Source: an uncultured Rheinheimera sp.
Lineage (GTDB): Bacteria; Pseudomonadota; Gammaproteobacteria; Enterobacterales; Alteromonadaceae
Length of the DNA stretch: 64,000 bases
NCBI GenBank assembly: GCA_943913835.1
Contig: CALTZU010000001.1
Location: 1-64,000 of the forward strand
Direction of reading: 5' to 3'
Under the pieces are notes generated by a model, which saw only the letters and a program-made list of their open reading frames with translations, had not been told where the DNA came from and searched no databases. Both the position numbers and the translations under genes were made by a program. This document shows positions 35,813-45,569 of this stretch, piece after piece; position 1 is the first letter of the stretch; the number at the start of each line of letters is the position of its first letter.

Positions 35813-37706
35813 TTTGGAGTTATTGGAACTGCAGATGCAGGGCAAAGAATGGCGGGCTTTGGATAAAGCTCTTGTGACTTTTTTCCGCGAGCAACAACAG
35901 TTGCCAACTGCACTTGCGCTGTTGATTGGTCAGTGCAGCTTTGCGCTGTCGCAGGGCCATTTGTGTTTACCATTACAACGTATGCCGCAGCAGTCTGAAC
36001 AAGACTGGCTGGCGCTGATGGCGCTTTATCCGGATTTGTTCCAGTTGGAACAGGACAACAATCAGCCTTTTGTGTATGCCAACAACGCCTTGTATATGCG
36101 GCGTTATTTTAGTTATCAGCAGCAGATAGCATTGTATTTGCAACAAAGCAGTGAGCGCAGTCAGCAGCTGCGCCAGGCTATTGAACCTGCTCTGCTGAAT
36201 CAGCTATTAGATCCGTTATTTCCTGCCACTGCAGCAACACAAGCTGAGCCAGACTGGCAACGTTTATCCTGTGCTATAGCGGCCAGCAGCAGCTTTAGCG
36301 TCATTACCGGCGGTCCTGGTACAGGCAAAACCACCACAGTGGTCAAACTCCTGTTGATACTGCAGCAGTTGCAGCAACAGCAAGGCGCTGCGCCTCTGAC
36401 TATTCAGTTGGCCGCTCCTACAGGCAAAGCGGCAGTAAGGCTTCGCAGCTCAATCCGTAGTACGTTGGATAAACAGCCAGCATCAGCTGAGATCAAAAGC
36501 CAGGTGCCAACCGATGTGTCGACCTTGCACAAGTTGTTGGGAGCCAGAGCGCAAAGTCGTCAGTTTAAGCAAAATGAGTTTGAGCCTTTAGCGCTGGATC
36601 TGCTGGTGGTTGATGAGGCCTCAATGCTGGATGTGGAGCTGATGGCTGCTTTATTATCGGCTTTACCCAAAAACGCACGGCTGATTTTATTGGGCGATAA
36701 AGACCAGCTCGCTTCTGTTGAAGCCGGTGCTTTAATGGCACAACTTTGCCAATGGGCGGAGCAGGGACATTATTGGCCTGATACTGCAGCATGGTTAAAC
36801 CAACTGTCTGCTGTAGAGTTGCCGCAGCACTTAGTCAGCCCACAAGGCAAAGCGCTGGAACAGCAAATAGGTATGCTCAGAGTCAGCCACAGGTTTAACC
36901 CCCACAGTGGTATCGCTAAATTAGCCAATGCAGTGAATGGCGGCCAAGGTACGCTCGTCGCCGCTATTTTCCACTCTGTTTATGCCGATCTGCAGTATCT
37001 GGAAGCGGAGGATTTCAGACAACTCAAATCCTTTGTACTTACAGGTCAAGGCAAATCTCAGCTCAAGGATGCAGCAGGATTCCAGTTTTATTTAACTAGC
37101 ATGGCACAAAGCCCGGCAATGGAGGCCTCTGAGCAGCAGATCGATCAGTGGGCGCAGCAGGTGCTGACTGACTTTTCGGCTTTCCAATTGCTTTGTGCTG
37201 TGCGGCAGGGACCCTTTGGGGTGGAGCAGGTGAATCTGGCGGTGGAAAAGATGTTGCTGCAGGCCGGGCTTATTAAACACAGCACTCAGCATAGCAGTCA
37301 GTGGTATGCGGGCCGGCCTGTGATGGTGACACAAAACGATTATGCGCTTGGCCTGATGAACGGCGATGTGGGGCTTTGTTTATCCAGACCTTATCAGGGC
37401 AAATGGATCCTGGCTGTGGCTTTTGCATCAGAAGATAGCAGTAAAGCTGTGCGTTGGGTTTTGCCTAGTCGTTTGCAGCAAGTTGAAACCGCTTTTGCCA
37501 TTACGGTGCATAAATCGCAGGGCTCAGAGTTTCGCCATGCGGTGCTGGTGTTACCGGACCAGTTCAGCCCCGTGCTGACGCGCGAGCTGATCTACACCGG
37601 TATTACCAGAGCGGCTAAGCTGTTTAGCCTGGTCTGTGCCAAACCGGATTTGTTAAGCCTGGCCATAGAGCAAAAGGTGCTACGTCACGGCGCAGTCAGG
37701 CTTTAA
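35805..37706 (+). CDS. recD: Exodeoxyribonuclease V alpha subunit (RecD)
   Basis: This 633-residue SF1B helicase has Walker A ITGGPGTGKTTTVVK, LAAPTGKAAVRL, VDEASMLDV, GDKDQLASVEAGA and the C-terminal VHKSQGSEF motif. It supplies the fast 5'-3' motor of RecBCD. The start at 35805 is inside the recB end; a longer TTG frame is unlikely. Its stop shares TTAA with the converging kinase gene. Confidence 0.96.
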   Translation: MFDLELLELQMQGKEWRALDKALVTFFREQQQLPTALALLIGQCSFALSQGHLCLPLQRMPQQSEQDWLALMALYPDLFQLEQDNNQPFVYANNALYMRRYFSYQQQIALYLQQSSERSQQLRQAIEPALLNQLLDPLFPATAATQAEPDWQRLSCAIAASSSFSVITGGPGTGKTTTVVKLLLILQQLQQQQGAAPLTIQLAAPTGKAAVRLRSSIRSTLDKQPASAEIKSQVPTDVSTLHKLLGARAQSRQFKQNEFEPLALDLLVVDEASMLDVELMAALLSALPKNARLILLGDKDQLASVEAGALMAQLCQWAEQGHYWPDTAAWLNQLSAVELPQHLVSPQGKALEQQIGMLRVSHRFNPHSGIAKLANAVNGGQGTLVAAIFHSVYADLQYLEAEDFRQLKSFVLTGQGKSQLKDAAGFQFYLTSMAQSPAMEASEQQIDQWAQQVLTDFSAFQLLCAVRQGPFGVEQVNLAVEKMLLQAGLIKHSTQHSSQWYAGRPVMVTQNDYALGLMNGDVGLCLSRPYQGKWILAVAFASEDSSKAVRWVLPSRLQQVETAFAITVHKSQGSEFRHAVLVLPDQFSPVLTRELIYTGITRAAKLFSLVCAKPDLLSLAIEQKVLRHGAVRL

Positions 37707-40700
37707 GGCTGTTCCTGTCGGATTTGCTGCAGTAGTTCGTTTAATTGCTCTGCAGGCCATTGTTTTTCTTTTAATGCCCGCTCAGAGGCCGCTGCCAAAG
37801 CACTGATGCGGGTAAAACCAAAACAGGCTGAGGTACCCTTAATTCTATGTAACAACGCCTCAGTCGTGACCTTGTCCTCTAATTGCACCAATTGTTCCAG
37901 TTCCTGCGCGATGGTGGGCAGAGAGTCCTTATACATGCTGGTTAATTCGTCCAATTGTTGCTGAACATCTGATTGAGCCTTAACTGCACTTTTTGTTGGC
38001 AGAAATTCTGCTATTTTGTCGTACAGCACTTGAGCTTGCACTGGTTTGGTCAATACGGCCTGACAGCCTGCTTCCAGACAAAGTTGACGTTGTTCGGCCT
38101 GAACGTCGGCCGTCAAGGCAATAATGGGTATCTGATAGCCTTGACGCCTGAGTTCACGCGAAGCGGTCAGTCCGTCCATCACGGGCATATGCATATCCAT
38201 CAGTATTAGATCAAACTGCTGATTTGCTACCTTATGCAAAGCATCCAGTCCGTGCCGCGCCGTTTGTGGCTCTAGCCCTGTAGCACTGAGTAAAGTACTG
38301 AACAGCAAACGTAAATCCGGAACATCATCGACGATAAGCACAGCCCCCTTCAATTGTGGGATCTGGTGTTGTACCTGCAGCTTACTGCTAGTCTGCACCG
38401 GTGCTTTTAGTAGCAGCTCTGCTTTAACGGGCAGTGGGATCCTTAAAAAAAACTGGCTGCCCTGTAGGGGAACACTTTGCAGTTCAAGTTGGTACCCCAT
38501 TAAATCGGCCAGTTGTTTGCAAATATATAAACCCAAACCAGTACCACCAAACTGCCGGCTGATACCGGGGTCACCTTGTTCAAAAGCGGAAAACAATTTT
38601 TGCTGCATATCGGCACTAATACCAGGCCCGGTGTCGGTTACAGACAAACTTAGCTGGCCTTGTTTTATTTCTGCCGATAACCGGACTTCGCCTTGTTGGG
38701 TAAATTTCAGGGCATTACCCAGTAGGTTCATTAGAATTTGTTTAAGTCGAAGCGGATCGCTGTATAAAGTTTTGGGCAAGGGATAGCGGCTTTGCAGGCT
38801 AAAATGAAGACCTTTTTCTTGCGCCGCAGGTAACAGACTCTGGTGCAATTCATTGAGCAGCGGTTGTAACTCAAAGTGTTGTAATTCCAAGGGGAGTTTA
38901 CCTTCATCCATTTTGGCTGCATCCAGAATATCGTTCACTATCTGCAGCAAAAACTTACTTTGATTGTCTACAGTCTGCAGTTGATTTAGCAGCTGGGCAT
39001 CATGAGGTCTGGTTAAAGCCTGTTGAATAAACCCAAGAATAATAGTCAGAGGCGTACGCAGTTCATGACTCATATTGGCTAAAAACCGGGTTTTAGCTAA
39101 GGCGAGTTGCTGTGCTTTGTCGCGTTCTATCGATAACTCTGCGGTGCGTTCTGCGACACGTTGCTCCAGTTGTTGGCTTAGATTAGTTTTTTCCTCTAAA
39201 GCTGATTGTAGCGCCTGATGACCGGCCTGAAGACGACCTTGCAATGACGTAAAGCTACTTAGCAACTGTTCAAATTCTAATGCTGAATTGTCCAGTTGCT
39301 GCTTAGGCGCAGTGGAAGAACCAAGTTCAATCCCCTCAATTGTCGTGATTAATTGTTGCAACGCCACAGTATAACCTGAAGCAAATCTCTGACTACTGCG
39401 GGACAATAACTCTATGCCTGCCAGTAATGTCAACAAAGCGAGCAATGTTAAAAATTGATAATACAGGGCCAGATGACTGTGATCCCAATAGAGGAATAGT
39501 TGCCAGTTGGTATGGTCTATAGTACTGTCCAGGCGTATTTTGTCCCCTGTCTGGTTAAAGTGCATATGACTCTGGTGATAGAAAGGCGAGTGGGTTAAAT
39601 AAGCTCTGGACTCGGCCAAAGCCGCATTATCAAAAGCCACTTTCTGGCCAGAAGCTTGGGAATCGGCTAAGCCCCAGATTTTCATTTGGGCGCCGTCTGT
39701 CAGTAAAAGCTGTAAGCGCGGATCGGAATGTTGTACTTCAAGTGCTCCTGTGAGCCTGTTCAGGGCAACTGAGAGTTCCAGTACACCGTTAAATTGCTCT
39801 TGTTGATACAGTGGCCTGCTTAACGCAAAAAGCAAGTCCTGACCTAATTTATTTCCCTGAAATACGTCGCTGATGTAAGGTTGTGCACTTTGTTTTGGTT
39901 GTTTGAAATAATCGCGATAAGCAACTGAATGGCCAAGGATATCCTGCGCCGCAGTTTCCTTAAAAAAAGCGGTGACCAGCCCTGAAGCATCGGTACGCAA
40001 AGCCGAAATGAATTCTGGCTGGCTTTTTACTAACTGTTGCAGACTTTCCTGATCACCTACCAACCGGGCGTAGTCAGACGCCAGTTTTAATTCCGCCTGA
40101 TACGAAGATAACTTTTGATGAAGCTGACCTTCAATAAATTGCTGTTGTGTGGTTAATTCAGAAACGTGACCAGATAAATTTAATACTATGGTGCCGTGCA
40201 GTAATACACTAATCATCAGCGCCCAGGGAATGGCTGCCATTAGTGCTATCCTGCTGCCCAATAACGATTTAAAAGGTTGTTGGCGCTTTAGCGCCAGACT
40301 TGCAGCCTGAATTTCGAACAAGCGGACACAGCGTTTTAATACGATCAGTGTACTGCTAATAATGAGCGCGTTTAACAGCACCCAGATGAAAGGTTGTGGT
40401 TCTGTTGGCAGCCAGAGAAATAAAACTAAGGTAGCCAGAAAGTGCAATGCGACTGCGACCCAACGTCTACGGGCGGTATTCGCATAAGGAATAAACACCA
40501 GCAGTTGTAATAGAGAACATATCCAGTATAACGGCGAGTTCAGAGGGGATAGAACCACCACAGCACAAAGCAGAGCCCAGATCATGCCCAGACGCTGCAT
40601 GACCAATATAAAAGCCAGATTGCCTAAGAGTAAAGGCGTGCTGAGGGGGAGTTCAAGCGCCAGTAAATTAGCCACTATGCCAAACAGACTTAGTCCGCTG

Positions 40701-40819
40701 ACATAGGAAAGCTGGCGCAAAAACGACGGTTCAGAATGCCTTACACTAATATTCTGAAACAAAAATAAAATTCCATTTGAAAAAAATGATACATAGATAC
40801 TAGAGGATCCGGTTCGCAT
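37703..40819 (-). CDS. Membrane hybrid histidine kinase with receiver and Hpt domains
   Basis: This protein of about 1038 residues has an N-terminal group of roughly six transmembrane helices (about 35-185). A further helix, a periplasmic sensor region (about 220-450, dCache-like) and another helix follow. A coiled coil, HisKA (SHELRTP at about 590), HATPase (DTGPGIS, GTGLGLYICK), a receiver (LILMDMHMPVMDG) and a C-terminal Hpt domain (LHRIKGTSACFG) complete a phosphorelay of the BarA/ArcB type. The Hpt output regulator is not encoded adjacent. ATG at 40819 and GTG at 40825 are equally possible starts. Confidence 0.9.
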   Translation of the reverse strand: MRTGSSSIYVSFFSNGILFLFQNISVRHSEPSFLRQLSYVSGLSLFGIVANLLALELPLSTPLLLGNLAFILVMQRLGMIWALLCAVVVLSPLNSPLYWICSLLQLLVFIPYANTARRRWVAVALHFLATLVLFLWLPTEPQPFIWVLLNALIISSTLIVLKRCVRLFEIQAASLALKRQQPFKSLLGSRIALMAAIPWALMISVLLHGTIVLNLSGHVSELTTQQQFIEGQLHQKLSSYQAELKLASDYARLVGDQESLQQLVKSQPEFISALRTDASGLVTAFFKETAAQDILGHSVAYRDYFKQPKQSAQPYISDVFQGNKLGQDLLFALSRPLYQQEQFNGVLELSVALNRLTGALEVQHSDPRLQLLLTDGAQMKIWGLADSQASGQKVAFDNAALAESRAYLTHSPFYHQSHMHFNQTGDKIRLDSTIDHTNWQLFLYWDHSHLALYYQFLTLLALLTLLAGIELLSRSSQRFASGYTVALQQLITTIEGIELGSSTAPKQQLDNSALEFEQLLSSFTSLQGRLQAGHQALQSALEEKTNLSQQLEQRVAERTAELSIERDKAQQLALAKTRFLANMSHELRTPLTIILGFIQQALTRPHDAQLLNQLQTVDNQSKFLLQIVNDILDAAKMDEGKLPLELQHFELQPLLNELHQSLLPAAQEKGLHFSLQSRYPLPKTLYSDPLRLKQILMNLLGNALKFTQQGEVRLSAEIKQGQLSLSVTDTGPGISADMQQKLFSAFEQGDPGISRQFGGTGLGLYICKQLADLMGYQLELQSVPLQGSQFFLRIPLPVKAELLLKAPVQTSSKLQVQHQIPQLKGAVLIVDDVPDLRLLFSTLLSATGLEPQTARHGLDALHKVANQQFDLILMDMHMPVMDGLTASRELRRQGYQIPIIALTADVQAEQRQLCLEAGCQAVLTKPVQAQVLYDKIAEFLPTKSAVKAQSDVQQQLDELTSMYKDSLPTIAQELEQLVQLEDKVTTEALLHRIKGTSACFGFTRISALAAASERALKEKQWPAEQLNELLQQIRQEQP

Positions 40820-40977
40820 AATCACTGTTTACGGCATAAATATTTTTAACGGCTCAGGATTATTTTGACTGATCTCATTCACTTATGAAGGAATCAGGGT
40901 GACAAGCGGCGGTCAGATGCTGATAATAACTCACTTGTCTGAATCTCTGGGCTATCAGCCTGAATTATGGTGTTGCA

Positions 40978-41793
40978 ATGGATTTTATAATTTTACTCAA
41001 GGCCTTATTACTAGGCATAGTGGAAGGTTTAACTGAGTTTCTGCCGGTGTCCAGCACAGGTCATTTGATTGTGGTTGGGGATTTAATCAATTTTTATAAC
41101 GAAGGCAAAGTTTTTGAAGTTGCAATCCAGCTTGGTGCCATTTTAGCTGTAGTTTTCGAATATCGTCAGCGGTTTATCAATGTTGCAACAGGCATTACAC
41201 ACGACAAAAAAGCACAAAATTTTGTGCTGAACTTGTTTGTCGCTTTTTTGCCCGCCGCTATAGTTGGACTGCTATTTATTAAGTACATCAAGCTATATCT
41301 GTTTAACCCTATCACTGTGGCAACCATGCTGGTGCTGGGCGGTTTGGTTATTTTGTACGCAGAACGCCGCGTACATCAGGTGAAGATTCATGATGTAGAC
41401 CAAATTGGCTGGAAAGATGCGCTAAAAGTAGGTTGCGCTCAGATTATTTCGATGATCCCCGGAACCTCAAGATCCGGCGCAACTATTATCGGCGGGCTGT
41501 TTTTTGGCTTTGATCGTAAAGTGGCGGCTGAGTTTTCATTTTTCCTGGCAGTGCCCACTATGTTTGCCGCCACTTTTTACGACATTTATAAACACCGCGA
41601 TGTGCTGAATTTTGACCAGATGCCAATGTTTGTTGTTGGTTTTGTGGCAGCTTTTATCAGTGCATTGGTCGCAGTCAGGACTTTTGTCCGTTTTGTATCG
41701 AATCATAGTTATGAAATTTTTGCCTGGTACCGTATTGCCTTTGGTTTGTTTATTCTGGCTACCTGGTACTTCGGCTGGGTTAGCTGGTCTTAA
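40978..41793 (+). CDS. uppP: Undecaprenyl-diphosphatase (UppP/BacA)
   Basis: This 271-residue polytopic membrane enzyme has the two signature motifs [15 protein letters not shown] (about 15-29) and [13 protein letters not shown]. It converts undecaprenyl pyrophosphate to the monophosphate carrier used by peptidoglycan and polysaccharide synthesis, and confers bacitracin resistance. This fits the polysaccharide locus 10 kb downstream. Its end overlaps the converging HDOD gene by 14 bases. Confidence 0.96.
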   Translation: MDFIILLKALLLGIVEGLTEFLPVSSTGHLIVVGDLINFYNEGKVFEVAIQLGAILAVVFEYRQRFINVATGITHDKKAQNFVLNLFVAFLPAAIVGLLFIKYIKLYLFNPITVATMLVLGGLVILYAERRVHQVKIHDVDQIGWKDALKVGCAQIISMIPGTSRSGATIIGGLFFGFDRKVAAEFSFFLAVPTMFAATFYDIYKHRDVLNFDQMPMFVVGFVAAFISALVAVRTFVRFVSNHSYEIFAWYRIAFGLFILATWYFGWVSWS

Positions 41794-42901
41794 GGCTGGT
41801 CTGCAGCTCTGTCCAGGCAGGGTAGAGCTGTAACGATTCCACTATATGCTGGTCGTTTTCATTAAGCTGAAAATCTTTATGCTGAGCGGCCTTGTGAGCG
41901 AGCCAGTGCACCACACCGGGTATCGAACTGCAGTCCGATAATTCATCAGGCAGAATGACGGCCTGTACTATGCTTTGTTCAAAGCCCCACAAGGTAAGTA
42001 AATAGGCGGATATCATTGAGAAATGACAAGCATCTTCATCCGCCATTGACGGTTGTTGCAGATGTTCCGCCATCCAGCCCAGGCAATCCAGTAAAGATAC
42101 TAAAAACGCATAATCCTGTATCTCTGAACCGAGATCTGCCTGCTTACACAGGTAGCGGGCCAGACAGGCCTGATGAAAGGCTTGCTCTGTGATACGTTGG
42201 TGTTGTGTTGTACTAAGATGGTTTTGATAAATCAGACCGCTTTTTAGTGCCAATATAACGGACTTCATCATATCCAGCCCAAGTCTGTTGATGGCTTCAG
42301 TTAAGGATATAGTAGAGCGGGAAAATCCAAGAAAAGCTGAATTAGCTAATTGTAGTAACCTGCTGCTGACCACAGGATCGTGGCTGATCAGTTCTGCGAT
42401 ATCTTTAAGCTGGAATTCTGCTTTGTGTAGCATAGCTTCTATTTTTTGATACAAAGGTGGTAACACTGGTAGTACAGAAAGCCTGCCAAGATAAGCCCGT
42501 TCGGCTGCAGAAAAGTCCAGCGCTTGCAAAAGTTCTGCACAGGCAAAAACCTGTAACAGTTGCTCGTCAGTAAAAGGTTTTGCCAGAAAAAAATGGATAA
42601 GTGCAGTGTCCTGTACCAATAAATCGGCAGAATTATCAGCTGTCAGTATGCAGCGTAATGCCATTGGGCTCAGTTGCTGTACCTGTTGCAATACTTGCTC
42701 GCCGTGTATGCCAGGCATTAATCTGTCTGTGAATACCACATCCGGCAATGCTCCTTTTGATAGTCGTTCGGTTAATTGATGTGCATCTTGCAAAGTCTCT
42801 ACAGCCCAGTGCGGCAAAATACGACTTAAAGTTCGTTTTAGTGCCCTTAACAGCAGCTCATCATCATCGATCAATAGCACCAGAAAATTTTTATCAGCCA
42901 T
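41780..42901 (-). CDS. Response regulator with HDOD output domain
   Basis: This 373-residue protein has a receiver domain (about 5-125; LLIDDDE, acceptor in [11 protein letters not shown] in LAKPF) joined to an HDOD domain (about 145-345; [36 protein letters not shown]). HDOD proteins are non-catalytic scaffolds or regulators related to HD domains. The start at 42901 overlaps the upstream EAL gene stop by 8 bases, so the two are co-translated. Confidence 0.92.
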   Translation of the reverse strand: MADKNFLVLLIDDDELLLRALKRTLSRILPHWAVETLQDAHQLTERLSKGALPDVVFTDRLMPGIHGEQVLQQVQQLSPMALRCILTADNSADLLVQDTALIHFFLAKPFTDEQLLQVFACAELLQALDFSAAERAYLGRLSVLPVLPPLYQKIEAMLHKAEFQLKDIAELISHDPVVSSRLLQLANSAFLGFSRSTISLTEAINRLGLDMMKSVILALKSGLIYQNHLSTTQHQRITEQAFHQACLARYLCKQADLGSEIQDYAFLVSLLDCLGWMAEHLQQPSMADEDACHFSMISAYLLTLWGFEQSIVQAVILPDELSDCSSIPGVVHWLAHKAAQHKDFQLNENDQHIVESLQLYPAWTELQTSLKTS

Positions 42902-44891
42902 GGTAATGCTCTCCTGCAAAAGGTTGCTGTGTGAGCATAACGACAAAGTCGTCTCTGGCCACGGGTTTACTGTAGTAATAACCCTGAATAAGGTCACAAT
43001 CCATCATTTTGAGCAATTGCTGTTGCTCTTGCGTTTCTATACCTTCAGCGGTAACCACCAGGTCCAAATCATGGGCCATACGGATAATATTTCTGACCAT
43101 GCCCTGGCTTTGTAAATCGCTACTTAAATCAGTGATCAGGGATCTGTCCAATTTCACTTCATCTATTGGCAGTTTGGTTAGATAAGCGAGCGAGGAATAC
43201 CCTGTGCCAAAATCATCCATCGAAATACGTACACCAATCTGATGCAATTGTGACAACACTTTTTGACTTAATTGCAGATCTTCCATCAGATAGGTTTCAG
43301 TTATCTCCAGCTCTATCTGCTCTGGTTTGATCTGGTGTGCGTTTAATAGTTGCCGCAGCTCGGCTCCGAACCCTGGCTCCTGCAACTGCCTGCCTGATAC
43401 ATTAATGCTGAGTCGCTCCAGCTCCAGACCTTGCCGATTGAATTCTGCCAGAGTACTTAGAGATTGCTCCAATACCCAAAATCCTATACGGATAATTTGC
43501 CCATCCCGTTCAGCGATAGGAATAAATAAAGCAGGAGATATACTGCCAAGTGCCGGATGGTTCCAACGCAGCAGAACTTCCGCCTGACGGATTTTACCGT
43601 CACTAAGACTGACTTTGGGCTGGAAATTGAGGCTAAAGCCGGTATGCTCAACATTACTGTAGAGTGCGTTACTTATTTCAAACTGCTGCTTTTTACTATC
43701 AAGAATTGCTTGCTCAAAACGCATATAAAAATGATGTTGGTTATTTCTGTTGGTACGGCAGGCCAGGTTGGCATATTTCAGTAACTTCTCTGAGAGAATG
43801 GTGTCGAGCGGCGCTATGGCATAACCCAGATTAAAATTTAGTTGCATTAACCTTTCGTCATGCATTACGGGTTTATCAAATACCGATAAACATTCACTTA
43901 TTTGCAGCTGCAAATCCATTTCATCCGAGCACTTGCTAAAAAGTAAAGCAAATTTATCGCCTGATAAGTACACCAGATGTTGTCCTGGTTTGAGTTGCTG
44001 TTGCAGCAAAGTGGCAACTTTATTGATTAATAAATCAGTTTTGTAATAGCCCATGGCATCGTTGATCAAACTGAAATTATCTATGTCCAGCACCGCAGCA
44101 GCGGTCAAACCTTGTTGCTCAGCAATGTAATGATCGAGCAACTGGCAGGCCTGTTGGTGGTTCAGCAAATTGCTCAGGTTTGATAAGTCTGAGCTGAATT
44201 GTGGCAAAGGTTCCAATCGCTCTAGTTTCAATAATAACTGGTTTGGTGTAGAGGACCTGTGGCTCAGTTCGATTTCATGATGCTGATGATCCAGACAAAG
44301 CAAAGTGCTGTGTTGATGTGTTAAAAACTGAGGCAGTTGATTTGGTAACAGGGCTTGAAGGAAAGAAGATAAAGGCTGCTGATTTACACTGTTTGCGTCC
44401 AGTTGCCATAACTTAGCCAAAGCGGCGTTGATACGTAAAATGTCGCCTTGAGGATCTACTTCAAGCAGTGCATCCTGACTACTAATCAATAATTGGGTAT
44501 GCAGGTCGGGTTGGCTGCGGCGATTATATTCAAGTTCGGCTTTCTGGATTTCAGCCAGTAGTAAATGATCTGTCCATGGCTTTTGTAAAAACTTAAAGGC
44601 GATTCCTGAGTTAAGGCTCTCAACTACTGCGTCGAAATCCGCATAAGCACTTAAAATCAGGCCCACAATCTGGGGCGAACGTTTTTTAACGGTTTTGAGT
44701 AACTCGTTACCGCACATCAAAGGCATCCGGAAGTCAGATAAAATGATCTGTACCGGGTTTTCTGCCAACAATGCCAGAGCCTGAGCGCCACTACTGGCAG
44801 TGATAACCTGATAACCTGCACGGCTAATTAAACGCTCAAGGCTGCGCAGAACAGCCGCTTCATCATCAACGATCAGTATTTTACTTTTCAT
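42894..44891 (-). CDS. REC-PAS-GGDEF-EAL regulator with degenerate GGDEF
   Basis: This 665-residue protein has a receiver (acceptor in IILSDFRMPL), a PAS-like segment (about 130-215), a GGDEF domain in which GGDEF reads SGDKF (about residue 330), and an EAL domain with EVLLRW, MDDFGTGYSSL, VKLDRS and AEGIET intact. It is therefore probably a phosphorylation-controlled c-di-GMP phosphodiesterase without cyclase activity. It lies between the HTH-REC and HDOD regulators in one minus-strand operon. Confidence 0.92.
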   Translation of the reverse strand: MKSKILIVDDEAAVLRSLERLISRAGYQVITASSGAQALALLAENPVQIILSDFRMPLMCGNELLKTVKKRSPQIVGLILSAYADFDAVVESLNSGIAFKFLQKPWTDHLLLAEIQKAELEYNRRSQPDLHTQLLISSQDALLEVDPQGDILRINAALAKLWQLDANSVNQQPLSSFLQALLPNQLPQFLTHQHSTLLCLDHQHHEIELSHRSSTPNQLLLKLERLEPLPQFSSDLSNLSNLLNHQQACQLLDHYIAEQQGLTAAAVLDIDNFSLINDAMGYYKTDLLINKVATLLQQQLKPGQHLVYLSGDKFALLFSKCSDEMDLQLQISECLSVFDKPVMHDERLMQLNFNLGYAIAPLDTILSEKLLKYANLACRTNRNNQHHFYMRFEQAILDSKKQQFEISNALYSNVEHTGFSLNFQPKVSLSDGKIRQAEVLLRWNHPALGSISPALFIPIAERDGQIIRIGFWVLEQSLSTLAEFNRQGLELERLSINVSGRQLQEPGFGAELRQLLNAHQIKPEQIELEITETYLMEDLQLSQKVLSQLHQIGVRISMDDFGTGYSSLAYLTKLPIDEVKLDRSLITDLSSDLQSQGMVRNIIRMAHDLDLVVTAEGIETQEQQQLLKMMDCDLIQGYYYSKPVARDDFVVMLTQQPFAGEHYHG

Positions 44892-44909
44892 CAGTTGCTC
44901 CGGCTGCGT

Positions 44910-45464
44910 CTATTCATTGATTAGTTGTTGAATTGCTTCCAGTAAACGAGGATTATCAAAAGGTTTGCTCAGTATAGCGTTGGCGCCGCGGGCTTTGGCC
45001 TTGTCCAGTTCGCTTTGAGCTAAGCCTGAAATCACCAGAATTTTTGTCTGGTTCAACTCGGGGTGTTCGCGGATATACTTTAAAACTTCAAAACCATCCA
45101 GGCCTGGCATCTGTAGGTCCAAAGTCATTACAGCAGGTTTATGTTGCAACAACAGCAGGCCAGCCTGAAATCCGTCCTGCGCCTGTATGACGTTAAATCC
45201 GCCCTGCTGCAAGACTCTGAATATAGCTCTTCGGTAGGCAACCTCATCGTCTACTACTAAAACTGTCGTTGTGGTGGTTAGTGAGTCAGCAACCGGAATT
45301 TTTTGTTGATTTAAAAAGCAAATAAAGTCTTCCAGTACTACTCTGTAGTTACCTCTGCCGGGCAGCTTAAAACCTTTTAGCTGTCCTGATGCAATCCAAC
45401 GGCTGACAGTGCGTTGATGCACGTCACAATACGAAGCTATTTCACCTGGTGTCAGAGTTTTCAT
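44910..45464 (-). CDS. Regulator with N-terminal HTH and C-terminal receiver
   Basis: This 184-residue protein begins with an excisionase/MerR-like HTH (LTPGEIASYCDVHQRTVSRWI, about 4-24) plus wing (GRGNYRVVLEDF), a Thr linker, then a receiver (about 66-182; VLVVDDE, acceptor in VMTLDLQMPG, K in LSKPFD). The domain order is reversed relative to most DNA-binding response regulators. It probably binds DNA and controls the divergent or its own operon. It heads the three-gene minus operon and is divergent from the HD-GYP-like gene. Confidence 0.9.
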   Translation of the reverse strand: MKTLTPGEIASYCDVHQRTVSRWIASGQLKGFKLPGRGNYRVVLEDFICFLNQQKIPVADSLTTTTTVLVVDDEVAYRRAIFRVLQQGGFNVIQAQDGFQAGLLLLQHKPAVMTLDLQMPGLDGFEVLKYIREHPELNQTKILVISGLAQSELDKAKARGANAILSKPFDNPRLLEAIQQLINE

Positions 45465-45569
45465 CTAAATTTTGACCTTATTCTTGCACTCAGGATAAAT
45501 TTAGCATAAGTTTAAGACAAATGCGACACAAGGGACAGAAGAGATCTTTGTCCTGGCGGAGAATTCAGT

